64,000 nt of DNA, taken from Neobacillus sp. PS3-12. GTDB taxonomy: Bacteria > Bacillota > Bacilli > Bacillales > Cytobacillaceae. Positions 9,393 to 17,475 of the stretch are shown in pieces; the stretch's first letter is position 1, and each line of letters begins with the position of its first letter. A program made the position numbers and the translations under genes. The DNA lies in NCBI RefSeq assembly GCF_030915385.1, contig NZ_CP133268.1, positions 4,686,001 through 4,750,000 of the forward strand. The letters are read 5' to 3'. Under the pieces are notes generated by a model that worked only from the letters and a program-made list of their open reading frames with translations, made no database searches and was not told the DNA's origin.

Positions 9393-9911
9393 TTAATTTG
9401 ATGTTACGAAAGCAGGATTGTAAGGATAGCCAATATATCCTTTACGCTCCCTTGAGAAGAAAGGACCAATTTCCAAGCTGATTTGACAATGATGGCAAAT
9501 CGTATCTGTTTCCTCTGCTGCTGCTTCCTGCAGGTGATAGCATTTAATACAGTACACATAACGTTTTTTCTCACCCGAAATGTGTACTTGAATTTCATCC
9601 TCTGAAAAGCCGGCATCAATAGCCTCATTAAAAATCGTTACGGCGTCATCCCATCTTGCTGAAATATAAAGCTGGGTACCCATTACTTGACGGTCTAAAA
9701 TCTCACTGATCGTTTTTACCTGTAATTCATCATCAAGAACTAAACATTCATATTCTTTTTGTCCCTTGATTTCATCAATGAATTGCTTGATTTTGTCTGC
9801 TTCCTTTGGTTCTGCAGATACGATCAATAATTTTCTTCTATTCTGTCTGACAGTGAACTTTTCTACTATTGTTTCTGATTTATCGAATAATACTGGGTTG
9901 TTGTATACCAC
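9393..9911 (-). CDS. DmmA-like small subunit with C-terminal zinc ribbon
   Basis: A protein of about 172 residues. The N-terminal part looks like a small alpha/beta domain, and the C-terminus has two Cys pairs, YCIKCYH and ICHHCQ, followed by GYIGYPYNP, like the C-terminal zinc-ribbon domain of dimethylamine monooxygenase DmmA-type proteins. GGAGGT at 9919-9924 favours GTG 9911 (or 9914) as start over the overlapping TTG at 9926. It lies between the DUF3445 catalytic subunit and the reductase, the company expected for a dimethylamine-monooxygenase-type complex. Family assignment rests on the zinc ribbon and context. Confidence 0.7.
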   Translation of the reverse strand: MVYNNPVLFDKSETIVEKFTVRQNRRKLLIVSAEPKEADKIKQFIDEIKGQKEYECLVLDDELQVKTISEILDRQVMGTQLYISARWDDAVTIFNEAIDAGFSEDEIQVHISGEKKRYVYCIKCYHLQEAAAEETDTICHHCQISLEIGPFFSRERKGYIGYPYNPAFVTSN

Positions 9912-9936
9912 CACAAATACCTCCAATCATTCCCAT

Positions 9937-10923
9937 TTAGTTCGTTTGTATTTTTACTTTTTCGACTAGGTTTTTCAAATATTCTACTGTGGGTTCAATA
10001 AATGGGGTAAATCCTTTATAATCAGCCATTGGTTTCGGAATATCAGATAAAATGGAGTACGTTTGCTCAAGCCACTCTGGTCTTAAGATTAAATCTTCCA
10101 TTGGCAGGAATTGCGTATTTAATACGAACAAAATGGCATTGCTCCTTGGCATCCGATAGAAAAATTGTTCTTCGACACGAAGTCTTACTAGATTGCCTGC
10201 ATTTTCAGGAGTGACTAGAGAGCGTGTTGGTCCCCATGTATCAAAGGTTTCATAATTAACGTCCCAACGGTTTGCCATTAAGTTCCAATTAATTCTCGTC
10301 CATGGTTCACCTGGTAAAACATTACGAATTAAGAAATTACGTACTCTTTCGGTAAGCGATACACCTGTACGTGAAACAAATGGTACTGGTCCATGAATTT
10401 CATCGAATGACATCCCTTTATTCCAGTGAGGCGAGAATAAGGCTGCATAAGATTCTTGGGCAACTTCCAAATAAAGATTGTCATCCCGAAGAACCATTAA
10501 TACAAAGTCAGTAACGAAATGACGGCCGATCAAGTCAAGCGGCTCAAGTGTGATACTTGACGCATCACCAAAGATGAAAGTTTCCGTTTCATTTAATAGG
10601 AAATTACGAAAAGTCCAGTGATTGCCGTTCTTTTCTACTTGGAAGTGCTCTGGGTAGCGTTCGACCGCCAGATCAATAAGCATTTCCGCGACTTCCCATT
10701 GCATTTCCATGGTATGTGGATAGGATTGGAATCTTACCTCAGGTTGTTCTATTAATAATTCCCTTTTTCTTTTGATTTGTTTTTCATATTCTGGTGTTAT
10801 GACGACGCAATTCTGTTTATCTTTTTCAAGTTTTCTTAAGTCATTGGAATAACGATAATTGGTGCCTTCTTTAACGGTATGAAAAGGATAGGGGAACAGG
10901 TCCAGATTAGTAGATTTGTACAC
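9937..10923 (-). CDS. DUF3445 heme-dependent oxidative N-demethylase subunit
   Basis: A 328-residue protein of the DUF3445 family, which includes the heme-dependent oxidative N-demethylase whose catalytic domain has a PAS-like fold, and a dimethylamine monooxygenase subunit. Family marks seen: SPHWNKG followed by IHGPVP, RINWNLM, and RVEEQFFYRMPRSNAILF near the C-terminus. GTG 10923 follows AGGAGG by seven bases. It is the first gene of the operon, about 90 bases from a consensus sigma-54 promoter on the same strand and divergent from a sigma-54 activator. The likely reaction is oxidative removal of a methyl or alkyl group from a secondary or tertiary amine; the exact amine is unknown. Confidence 0.85.
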   Translation of the reverse strand: MYKSTNLDLFPYPFHTVKEGTNYRYSNDLRKLEKDKQNCVVITPEYEKQIKRKRELLIEQPEVRFQSYPHTMEMQWEVAEMLIDLAVERYPEHFQVEKNGNHWTFRNFLLNETETFIFGDASSITLEPLDLIGRHFVTDFVLMVLRDDNLYLEVAQESYAALFSPHWNKGMSFDEIHGPVPFVSRTGVSLTERVRNFLIRNVLPGEPWTRINWNLMANRWDVNYETFDTWGPTRSLVTPENAGNLVRLRVEEQFFYRMPRSNAILFVLNTQFLPMEDLILRPEWLEQTYSILSDIPKPMADYKGFTPFIEPTVEYLKNLVEKVKIQTN

Positions 10924-11011
10924 GATAAATCCTCCTTCGATTTCGAATGATCAAAATAATTTTCTTTCGGGAATGAATAGTTGAAAAATTATTCTGTTAA
11001 TAGATGTTAAT

Positions 11012-11027
11012 GCAATAATTGTGCCAA
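11012..11027 (-). promoter_or_regulatory. Sigma-54 (-24/-12) promoter of the N-demethylase operon
   Basis: Reading the minus strand: TTGGCACAATTATTGC, matching TTGGCAC-N5-TTGC exactly. It faces the GTG start at 10923. Confidence 0.88.
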
Positions 11028-11079
11028 ACTTTAAAAGCAGTATTTTTGCGGTTCTTTTACTGATTTTAGATTTTCATCC

Positions 11080-11092
11080 ATATTCAGAATAT
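11080..11092. promoter_or_regulatory. Candidate activator binding site upstream of the sigma-54 promoter
   Basis: Perfect 6+1+6 palindrome ATATTC-A-GAATAT, about 55 bases behind the -24 element and between the two divergent genes, the usual place for a sigma-54 enhancer. The motif is AT-rich, so support is moderate. Confidence 0.4.
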
Positions 11093-11173
11093 TCATAATT
11101 GAAATTTTTATTTTAATATGAAATAATCTTTAAATAATCCAATTAGTTAAACTGTATATAAGGAAGTGTTATA

Positions 11174-13024
11174 TTGGGTGAATCCATAATTTTATCAGAT
11201 GAGCAACTGCTTGAAGCTTACCAGTCTAGTATTCTGTCTATTTACGATGAAATTATTGTCACTAATGTAAGAGGAACGATTTTATTTCGAAACGGGGAGC
11301 TAAAAAATTTTTGGTCAGCAAACTCCGCCTCATTCAAAGGGAAAACGATAACTGAACTGGAGGAAATTTCATTCTTTGGTGACCCCTTTTTAAAACTATT
11401 GAACAGAGAGGTACACTCTCTTCAATTAAAGGCCTGGAATGGAAGTACGATTCTGATAACTGTGTTCATAACAAATGGTAATAGGGAAGGATTAATGACA
11501 TGGGGATTAAAGAGTGTTTCCACTCGTTTAACTGATTCAGTCGTATCTAAGGGTATGGACTTAAATGAGAATCCTTCCATAGTGGTCCATAGTCAGGCTA
11601 TGAAAGATGTACTTGGTATAGTAGAAATGGTTTCAAAAGTTTCAACAACCGTTCTCTTATTAGGGGAATCCGGTGTTGGGAAAGAAATGATTGCCAGGAC
11701 CGTTCATCAATTGGGAAAAAGAAGGTCTAAACCATTTATTGCCGTTAACTGTGGTGCGATCCCGGAAAATTTATTAGAAAGCGAATTATTCGGTTATGTG
11801 GGCGGAGCGTTTAGCGGTGCAAACAAAAATGGCGCACCGGGTAAATTTGAGCAGGCAAATGAAGGGATTATTTTCCTTGACGAAATTGCAGAAATGCCGC
11901 TTAACCTTCAAGTAAAGTTACTACGAATTTTACAAGAAAAAGAAGTCACCCCTTTAGGAGCGTCAAAACCGATTGATATCGACGTCCAAATCATAGCCGC
12001 AACGAATCAATCCTTAGAAAAATTGGTCAGAGAAGGACGATTCAGAGAAGACTTATATTATCGTTTAAATGTTGTGCCGATTCACATTCCTTCATTAAAA
12101 GAAAGAATAGAAGAGATCCCATACCTTATCTATCATTTTTTAGCCAAGTATAATACCTTATATCAAAGAAATATCAATATTTCGCCAGATGCCATTGATT
12201 TATTTTGTCTATATGATTGGCCCGGGAATGTTCGGCAATTAGAGAACACGATTGAACGAATAGTTGTCACAAGCAGGGAGTTGGACGTGGATGCCAGCTT
12301 AGCTAACCGCTATATTCCACGTGAAAAGGTTGCATTAAAGGAGCCTCCGATTATTCAGCATATTATGCCGCTGCAAGAAGCCGTCGATGTGGTTGAAGAA
12401 CAGCTGATTAAAATGGCAATGGATCAATATAAATCAGTTAAACTTGCAGCAAGAGTCCTGGATATAAGTCAACCAACAATGAGCAGGAAATATAAAAAAA
12501 TCCGCGAGAAAATTCAACAAGAAGCTCTGTCTCCTTCCAATAAAAGAAGAATATTGGAGCAGCACTTAAATAAGCAATTACGATCAATGGCTATTGTTAC
12601 ATCTGCTGTTATTCATCCGGAAGAGATCACTGAATTAATCAATCATAGGGCCGCATCTTCGACTCAGACCTTTAAAAGTCTTCAAAAAAAATTAACTAAA
12701 ATACGGGAACAAGAAGGAATTATTGAGTGGGTTTACATTTTTAAAGCGGTAGACAATAATAAATTGCTGACGATTGTAGCCGATGAAGATTTTGTGATTC
12801 CACCTGGAGTTTTATATGATGGCCCGCCTGAAATGATGGAAGTAGCATTTGAGGCAATGAATGGGATAGCAGGGGTAACCCCTTTATATAAGGATATTTA
12901 TGGTGAATGGAAAACCAGCTTTGCTCCGATAAAGGATCATGACGGAAATGTATTGGCCATTATCGGGTTTGACCATAATAGATCTTACATCGAAAACGAG
13001 TTCAAGAAAATAGAGAGTATGTAA
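11174..13024 (+). CDS. Sigma-54 dependent activator with PAS, AAA+, HTH and an extra C-terminal sensor domain
   Basis: A 616-residue enhancer-binding protein. An N-terminal PAS-like domain (about 10-105) precedes the AAA+ domain (about 140-375) with Walker A GESGVGKE, Walker B FLDEIAEM and the sigma-54 contact loop as GAFSGA, a Thr-to-Ser variant of GAFTGA. The helix-turn-helix (about 418-442, YKSVKLAARVLDISQPT) is not at the end: another 150 residues follow, ending FAPIKDHDGNVLAIIGFDHN, which look like a Cache/PDC-type sensor. TTG start with AGGAAGTG upstream. It is divergent from the N-demethylase operon, whose promoter is of the sigma-54 type, so it is the likely activator of that operon. 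Confidence 0.9.
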   Translation: MGESIILSDEQLLEAYQSSILSIYDEIIVTNVRGTILFRNGELKNFWSANSASFKGKTITELEEISFFGDPFLKLLNREVHSLQLKAWNGSTILITVFITNGNREGLMTWGLKSVSTRLTDSVVSKGMDLNENPSIVVHSQAMKDVLGIVEMVSKVSTTVLLLGESGVGKEMIARTVHQLGKRRSKPFIAVNCGAIPENLLESELFGYVGGAFSGANKNGAPGKFEQANEGIIFLDEIAEMPLNLQVKLLRILQEKEVTPLGASKPIDIDVQIIAATNQSLEKLVREGRFREDLYYRLNVVPIHIPSLKERIEEIPYLIYHFLAKYNTLYQRNINISPDAIDLFCLYDWPGNVRQLENTIERIVVTSRELDVDASLANRYIPREKVALKEPPIIQHIMPLQEAVDVVEEQLIKMAMDQYKSVKLAARVLDISQPTMSRKYKKIREKIQQEALSPSNKRRILEQHLNKQLRSMAIVTSAVIHPEEITELINHRAASSTQTFKSLQKKLTKIREQEGIIEWVYIFKAVDNNKLLTIVADEDFVIPPGVLYDGPPEMMEVAFEAMNGIAGVTPLYKDIYGEWKTSFAPIKDHDGNVLAIIGFDHNRSYIENEFKKIESM

Positions 13025-13089
13025 CGGTAAAAAATTCATTTTCTATACAGATTTTCGGGCCCAACATAAAAGTACCCCAATTTTCTATA

Positions 13090-13136
13090 AAACACTCACA
13101 TATGGTGACAAGTCATCATTTGTGGGTGTTTTTTTG
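13090..13136 (+). terminator. Terminator after the sigma-54 activator
   Basis: AACACTCACA (13091-13100) pairs with TGTGGGTGTT (13121-13130), followed by seven T. Confidence 0.75.
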
Positions 13137-13242
13137 TCGCAAAACATTCACATTCTCATAAAAACTAACCTGTCTTTTTACTTCATTAAAATTTATATAA
13201 AGGGTGAGAAGAGGTTTAGTTAAAAAGAAAGGAAAGTGGTGG

Positions 13243-14229
13243 ATGATGGCAAAATTTCGAATGGTGCGTACTGAATTTTGGACGAATCCGATTTGCGTTG
13301 AGGAAATGAGTCCGGAGGATAGATATTTTTACCTTTATCTACAGACGAATCCGCAAACGACTCAAATTGGGATCTATAAAATTACGAAAAAACAAATGGC
13401 TTTTGATTTGGGTTATTCGTTAGAAAGTGTTCATGCGTTAATGGATCGATTTATCGAGCATCACAAGTTGATTCGTTACAATCCGAAAACAAGAGAACTT
13501 GCGTTGAAAAATTGGGGAAAAGAGAACTTTGATAAAGGCGGAAAACCGCTCATGGATTGTATTCTTTCTGAATTAAATGAGGTCGAGGATCGTTCGCTTA
13601 TCATTTATGTTTCGGAATTGATTCAAAAACAGGAGATTCGCAGCATCTACGAATCTTTTTATAAACAAGAAGAGATTTCTTTAGGTAAGAAAGATAGAGA
13701 TTCAGATGAAAATGATACATGGATAACCGAATGTGAAGAATTGGACGATACGTCCACGAATCGTGGTACGATACGTGGACAAAAAGAAGAAGAAAAAGAA
13801 AAAGAAAAACAACAACAACAAAAAGACTTCTATCCAAATATAGAAAATAATCCAGACCTAGAAATTCCGGTACTAAGTAATCCAGATGCGGAAGAAATTA
13901 TTGAGTTTTGGGATACGAATGGATTTGGTTTTTCAAACGTAAATGCGAAACAGCAGCTGTTAGCTTGGTTAGATGATTCTAGCTTTTTACAGCCAAAAGA
14001 AATGATAGTAAAGGCCATGAATATTGCATCTGCGAATAACAAACGAAAGCTAAACTATATCGTTGGGATTCTCAAAAACTGGGAAAATGAATCGTTACTA
14101 ACCGTAGAAGAAGTTGATTCGTCTGATGAGAACCACAAGTCTGTTAGACAGATAAAGGGATCTGTTCCTGCTGGAAGGTCGATTCCAAGTGCATTTAAAC
14201 TTGATTTGACGGCAGGTGAAGAGGAATGA
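13243..14229 (+). CDS. DnaD-domain replication protein (phage/ICE type)
   Basis: A 328-residue replication-initiation protein. The N-terminal half (FRMVRTEFWTNP.., then a winged-helix-like region to about 110) matches phage and mobile-element replisome organisers. A charged linker rich in E, K and Q follows. The C-terminal DnaD_2 domain (about 215-290) ends with the characteristic LNYIVGILKNWENE. The tandem ATG at 13243/13246 after GGAAAGTGGTGG is chosen over the upstream GTG. The stop overlaps the ATG of a broken DnaB fragment in an ATGA junction, as in phage replication operons. The 3' 200 bases are duplicated at 16382-16573. Confidence 0.8.
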   Translation: MMAKFRMVRTEFWTNPICVEEMSPEDRYFYLYLQTNPQTTQIGIYKITKKQMAFDLGYSLESVHALMDRFIEHHKLIRYNPKTRELALKNWGKENFDKGGKPLMDCILSELNEVEDRSLIIYVSELIQKQEIRSIYESFYKQEEISLGKKDRDSDENDTWITECEELDDTSTNRGTIRGQKEEEKEKEKQQQQKDFYPNIENNPDLEIPVLSNPDAEEIIEFWDTNGFGFSNVNAKQQLLAWLDDSSFLQPKEMIVKAMNIASANNKRKLNYIVGILKNWENESLLTVEEVDSSDENHKSVRQIKGSVPAGRSIPSAFKLDLTAGEEE

Positions 14230-14446
14230 GCTTTGCTGAAAAACGTTCTTAGGGAGCTTGATGAAAGCGGAGTACTTACTCAAGGATACGGTAGTTCAAC
14301 CTGAACAGCTTGAAAGTACACGTCATCAAGAATTAATGCGAAGAATGGTGGAGTTAAAGCGTGCTGGAAAGAATATTGATCTAATCACATTGACAACCTT
14401 ACCAGACCTCGAATCATTTGGTGGAATGTATTACCTTTCGGAGCTG
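14035..14446 (+). repeat. Direct repeat, copy 1 (dnaD 3' end plus dnaB 5' end)
   Basis: This 0.4-kb segment recurs at 16380-16789 with roughly 96 percent identity by eye. The two copies flank the WYL regulator/azoreductase pair. Confidence 0.85.
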
Positions 14447-14452
14447 TTATAG
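14226..14452 (+). pseudogene. DnaB helicase N-terminal fragment, frameshifted and truncated (copy 1)
   Basis: Encodes the start of a DnaB-type replicative helicase (LMKAEYLLKDTVVQPEQL.., then LKRAGKNIDLITLTTLPDLE). It is broken after six codons: the A-run here is five bases where the second copy at 16570 has six. It stops after YYLSELL, where the helicase would normally continue. About 96 percent identical to copy 2 by eye. Confidence 0.8.
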
Positions 14453-14486
14453 TATGCAGATATTGAGAAATTTGATGGTACGAGAA

Positions 14487-14536
14487 AAACACGGGGACGG
14501 ATCTACTGTATCATAAAGAGATCCGTCCCTGTGTTT
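14487..14536. repeat. Palindromic repeat, family B (left border)
   Basis: Arms AAACACGGGGACGGATCT (14487-14504) and AGATCCGTCCCTGTGTTT (14519-14536). A near-identical element with the same arms lies at 16312-16373. It also can act as a hairpin terminator for the converging regulator gene. Confidence 0.8.
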
Positions 14537-14547
14537 ATTGAAAATTA

Positions 14548-15483
14548 TCACAGATATTGTGACTTTATTTCTTCAAGTTGTTGGAGATAACTTTCCTTGA
14601 GCTGTTCTGGAAATTCAATCTTTACATGTTTTCCATATGAACAAAGATAATGCGTCATATAGTCGAGTTCAGTTTCATTATAGCCACCAGTAAGATAACA
14701 GATACCATCTTTCTCTTCTAGCACCATATTTGGATAATGATGCTTTAAAAATAGCTCTTTTCCAAACGAAGTTAATTGAGCACAAAAAGGGATATTGTGG
14801 TAATTCTTTTCGTGATCCTCTTGAAAATTCTTCAGTTCTTTAAGTGAGTAGGTATGTTCAATTTTTTCAAGAATTTCGCACTCAGACATATAATCACAGC
14901 GATATGTTCCCCACATTCCTTGATTTACCTCATAAGCACTACAAAACCAAATGCCATTGCGATAAAACAATTCATAGACCTGAAGATCAATTTTGATTGT
15001 TTCATATTGAGAATATATCATTCGAACAATTTTTTCTTCCATAATAGCAGTTAAGATAAGTGCAAGATATTCTGGCGGATTAATTGGAGCAACACCATAA
15101 TACCGAACCACCTCAAGCATCCTATCAAGATATTCTTGCTGATTCTTAGGTAAAGTAGCAAATAATTTTTGTCGGATATGTGTATATGATTTTTCAAAAG
15201 GTGTGCTTGAGAGAATATTTAGGGCGTTCAATGCGAAAAAAATAGCTCGAATTTCATCATTGTTGAAATAAACTGGAGGTAGCAAGGTTTGGTTAATCAA
15301 TTTATAACCTCCATATCTGCCACTTTTTGTATAAAAAGGCAAACCCATCGCAGCCAATTCTTCAATATCTCTTAGTGCCGTTCTTTTAGAAATCTGAAAC
15401 TCTTCCATCAAGTCTTTTAATTGAAATTCGTGTTTATTGCTCAAAAAAATAAGTTCTTGATTGAGTCGTTCTGCTTTTTTCAT
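14548..15483 (-). CDS. YafY/DeoR-type transcriptional regulator with WYL domain
   Basis: A 311-residue regulator. The N-terminal helix-turn-helix (about 18-50, FQISKRTALRDIEELAAMGLPF) is followed by YGGYKL and a WYL-type ligand-binding region (about 140-215) and a C-terminal WCX-like extension. ATG 15483 follows GGCGGAGG. It is divergent from the azoreductase-like gene at 15570 with about 85 bases between starts, so it most likely controls that gene. The pair is bordered by the two family-B repeats and inserted in the duplicated replication region, suggesting acquisition as a cassette. Confidence 0.88.
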   Translation of the reverse strand: MKKAERLNQELIFLSNKHEFQLKDLMEEFQISKRTALRDIEELAAMGLPFYTKSGRYGGYKLINQTLLPPVYFNNDEIRAIFFALNALNILSSTPFEKSYTHIRQKLFATLPKNQQEYLDRMLEVVRYYGVAPINPPEYLALILTAIMEEKIVRMIYSQYETIKIDLQVYELFYRNGIWFCSAYEVNQGMWGTYRCDYMSECEILEKIEHTYSLKELKNFQEDHEKNYHNIPFCAQLTSFGKELFLKHHYPNMVLEEKDGICYLTGGYNETELDYMTHYLCSYGKHVKIEFPEQLKESYLQQLEEIKSQYL

Positions 15484-15569
15484 TTTTTCCTCCGCCTTTG
15501 TTTAATGGTGCCTTATATTGTCACCTTTTAACAGTATACTTAGTTTATCAAAAACAAAGGAGATTTTAT

Positions 15570-16211
15570 ATGAAAACCTTACTTATTAACGCACACCCTG
15601 ATTTTACAAACCACAATCACTTTTCTGTTCAATTGCAAGATAAATTTATTGAAAAGTATAAGAATGAATTCCCAGACAATAAACTGACAATCATTAATCT
15701 TTATGATTTGGATATTCCAAGAATTGAAACAGATGGATTACTTGCTATTTGGGACAAACAAAAGTCTGACATAGCACTAAATTCAACTGAAGCAGTGATT
15801 GCCAAACAATCTGCTGCATTATTGACACAATTCAAGGACTATCATCGTATCGTAATTTCAACGCCGCTGCATAATTTTAATATTACATCTCGACTAAAAG
15901 ACTACATGGATAATATCATCATCGCTCGTGAAACGTTTAAATACACAGAATCTGGCTCTGTGGGACTGATGACTGATGACTATCGATTGCTTCTACTGCA
16001 AGCTTCAGGTGGTGTCTATACTAATAACGACCGTTATACCGCATTAGATTTTGCCCCAAATTATCTAAAAGAGATGTTTACTAATATCATGGGTTTTAGC
16101 CAGTTTGATTTGGTTCGCACTCAAGGAACTAATACCTTGTCTGCTGATAAGGTGTGGGAGAGTGCAAATATAAATCTTGAAAAAGCTTTTAGACTTTTTT
16201 ACGAAAAATAA
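15570..16211 (+). CDS. FMN-dependent NADH-azoreductase / NAD(P)H quinone reductase family
   Basis: A 213-residue flavodoxin-fold reductase. The N-terminus KTLLINAHPDFTNHNHFS is the FMN-phosphate loop; FKDYHRIVISTPLHNFNITSRLKDYMDN matches the AzoR pattern, and LQASGGVY the second flavin loop. ATG 15570 is chosen because AAAGGAG sits seven bases upstream; the longer frame reaches into the divergent promoter region. Likely two-electron reduction of quinones or azo compounds. The divergent WYL regulator probably senses the inducing compound. Confidence 0.88.
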   Translation: MKTLLINAHPDFTNHNHFSVQLQDKFIEKYKNEFPDNKLTIINLYDLDIPRIETDGLLAIWDKQKSDIALNSTEAVIAKQSAALLTQFKDYHRIVISTPLHNFNITSRLKDYMDNIIIARETFKYTESGSVGLMTDDYRLLLLQASGGVYTNNDRYTALDFAPNYLKEMFTNIMGFSQFDLVRTQGTNTLSADKVWESANINLEKAFRLFYEK

Positions 16212-16311
16212 TTGTATATTCTCAGAATAAAAAAACTGATAAATAAATTGCTTTTTCCATCAAATTGATAGGTAATATTCATTTAAGAGCTGTTTTGGAT
16301 TTATCAGTAGT

Positions 16312-16373
16312 GAAAACACGGGGACGGATCTACTGTATCATAATAATGAAACAAGAGATCCGTCCCTGTGTTT
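16312..16373. repeat. Palindromic repeat, family B (right border)
   Basis: Same arms as the element at 14487-14536, with a longer loop containing ATGAAACAAG as in the family-B copy at 58431-58479. Confidence 0.8.
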
Positions 16374-16379
16374 ACCCGA

Positions 16380-16789
16380 ATAACAAACGAAAACTAAACT
16401 ATATCGTTGGGATTCTCAAAAACTGGGAAAATGAATCTTTACTTACCGTAGAAGAAGTTGATTCGTCTGATGAGAACCACAAGTCTGTTATACAGATAAA
16501 GGGATCTGTTCCTGCTGGAAGGTCGATTCCAAGTGCATTTAAACTCGATTTGACGGCAGGTGAAGAGGAATGAGCATTGCTGAAAAAACGTTCTTAGGGA
16601 GCTTGATGAAAGCGGAGTACTTACTCAAGGATACGGTGGTTCAACCTGAACAGCTTGAAAGTTCACGTCATCAAGAATTAATGCGAAGAATGGTGGAGTT
16701 AAAGCGTGCTGGAAAGAATATTGATGTGATTACAATGACAACCTTACCAGACCTCGAATCATTTGGTGGAATTACCTATTTGAAAGGGA
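16380..16789 (+). repeat. Direct repeat, copy 2 (dnaD 3' end plus dnaB 5' end)
   Basis: Second copy of the segment at 14035-14446; it starts immediately after the right-hand family-B palindrome. Confidence 0.85.
16382..16573 (+). pseudogene. DnaD C-terminal fragment (copy 2)
   Basis: Encodes only the last 64 residues of the DnaD-like protein at 13243-14229, from NNKRKLNYIVGILKNW to LTAGEEE, with no start or ribosome site. It ends with the same ATGA overlap into a dnaB fragment. Confidence 0.85.
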
Positions 16790-16851
16790 AATATGCTGCT
16801 CTTTCCGGCACTAGCATAGCAAGTCCTCACGTTTCGGGAACCCTGGTCTAA
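16570..16851 (+). pseudogene. DnaB N-terminal fragment joined in frame to a subtilase active-site fragment (copy 2)
   Basis: An open frame of 93 codons. The first 73 residues are the DnaB helicase N-terminal region, here with the reading frame intact. After LESFGGITYLKG the sequence switches to YAALSGTSIASPHVSGTLV, the catalytic-serine block of S8 subtilisin-like proteases, then stops. Neither part is a complete domain. This is probably a recombination scar between two unrelated genes rather than a functional fusion. Confidence 0.75.
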
Positions 16852-16887
16852 GTGTTTTTTGCACCAATGCTTTTATAAAAAACAAAC

Positions 16888-17065
16888 GAACTGTTTGATG
16901 ATGATCATATATTACGGAATTAAAGCTAGATGGTATAAGGCTGATACTTTCAAAGTTTGATAATAAGGTAAGGCTTTATACTCGTCATATCGGAGGTTTC
17001 GGCTAAGTTTCCGGAATTATTAACAATAGATATTCCGAATGGTACGGTATTAGATGAGTCCATTT
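16888..17065 (+). pseudogene. ATP-dependent DNA ligase remnant
   Basis: From 16917 the plus strand reads ELKLDGIRLILSKFDN..VRLYTRH, containing the K-x-D-G nucleotidyltransferase motif with the adenylated lysine. After a shift near 16995 it continues AKFPELLTIDIPNGTVLDE. An upstream frame, NELFDDDHIL, joins after another shift. It matches the phage-type (SPbeta-like) ATP-dependent ligase adenylation domain. No start, two shifts, no C-terminus. The rest of the stretch to 17215 is the cspA leader. Confidence 0.65.
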
Positions 17066-17215
17066 GCAATATTTACAAAATATGCTATCATAAAGAAGTG
17101 TTATTTTTGTTCGGTGTAAAAGGATAGTTATAAGTTTTAACGCTTCGTCTTGATGTTCACTGAGGGCAAGAATAGTAATACAATGTGTGTTTTAACACAC
17201 TAGGAGGCAACAAAA

Positions 17216-17419
17216 ATGGAAAAAGGTACAGTAAAATGGTTTAACGGCGAAAAAGGCTTCGGATTCATCGAACGTGAAGGTGGAGACGATGTATTCGTTC
17301 ATTTCTCAGCGATTCAAGGCGAAGGTTACAAAACTTTAGAAGAAGGTCAAGCAGTGACTTTTGACGTTGAGAAAGGTCAACGTGGACTTCAAGCTTCAAA
17401 CGTACGTAAAGCTGCTTAA
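17216..17419 (+). CDS. Cold-shock protein, CspA/CspB family
   Basis: A 67-residue single OB-fold nucleic-acid chaperone: MEKGTVKWFNGEKGFGFIE with RNP1 (KGFGFIE) and DVFVHFSAI with RNP2, ending GLQASNVRKAA. Length is exact for the family. Strong AGGAGG precedes the ATG. A small hairpin TGTGTG..CACACA lies directly before the ribosome site in what looks like a long leader, a place where cold-shock mRNAs are often temperature-controlled. The DEAD-box helicase follows; both melt RNA structure in the cold. Confidence 0.96.
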   Translation: MEKGTVKWFNGEKGFGFIEREGGDDVFVHFSAIQGEGYKTLEEGQAVTFDVEKGQRGLQASNVRKAA

Positions 17420-17436
17420 TTTTACAAAACAGGGAA

Positions 17437-17475
17437 GGCAGGCTCTTATTTTGGAGTCTGCTTTTTATTTTTTAT
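17437..17475 (+). terminator. Terminator after the cold-shock gene
   Basis: GCAGGCTC pairs with GAGTCTGC (one G-U), followed by TTTTTATTTTTT. Confidence 0.8.
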
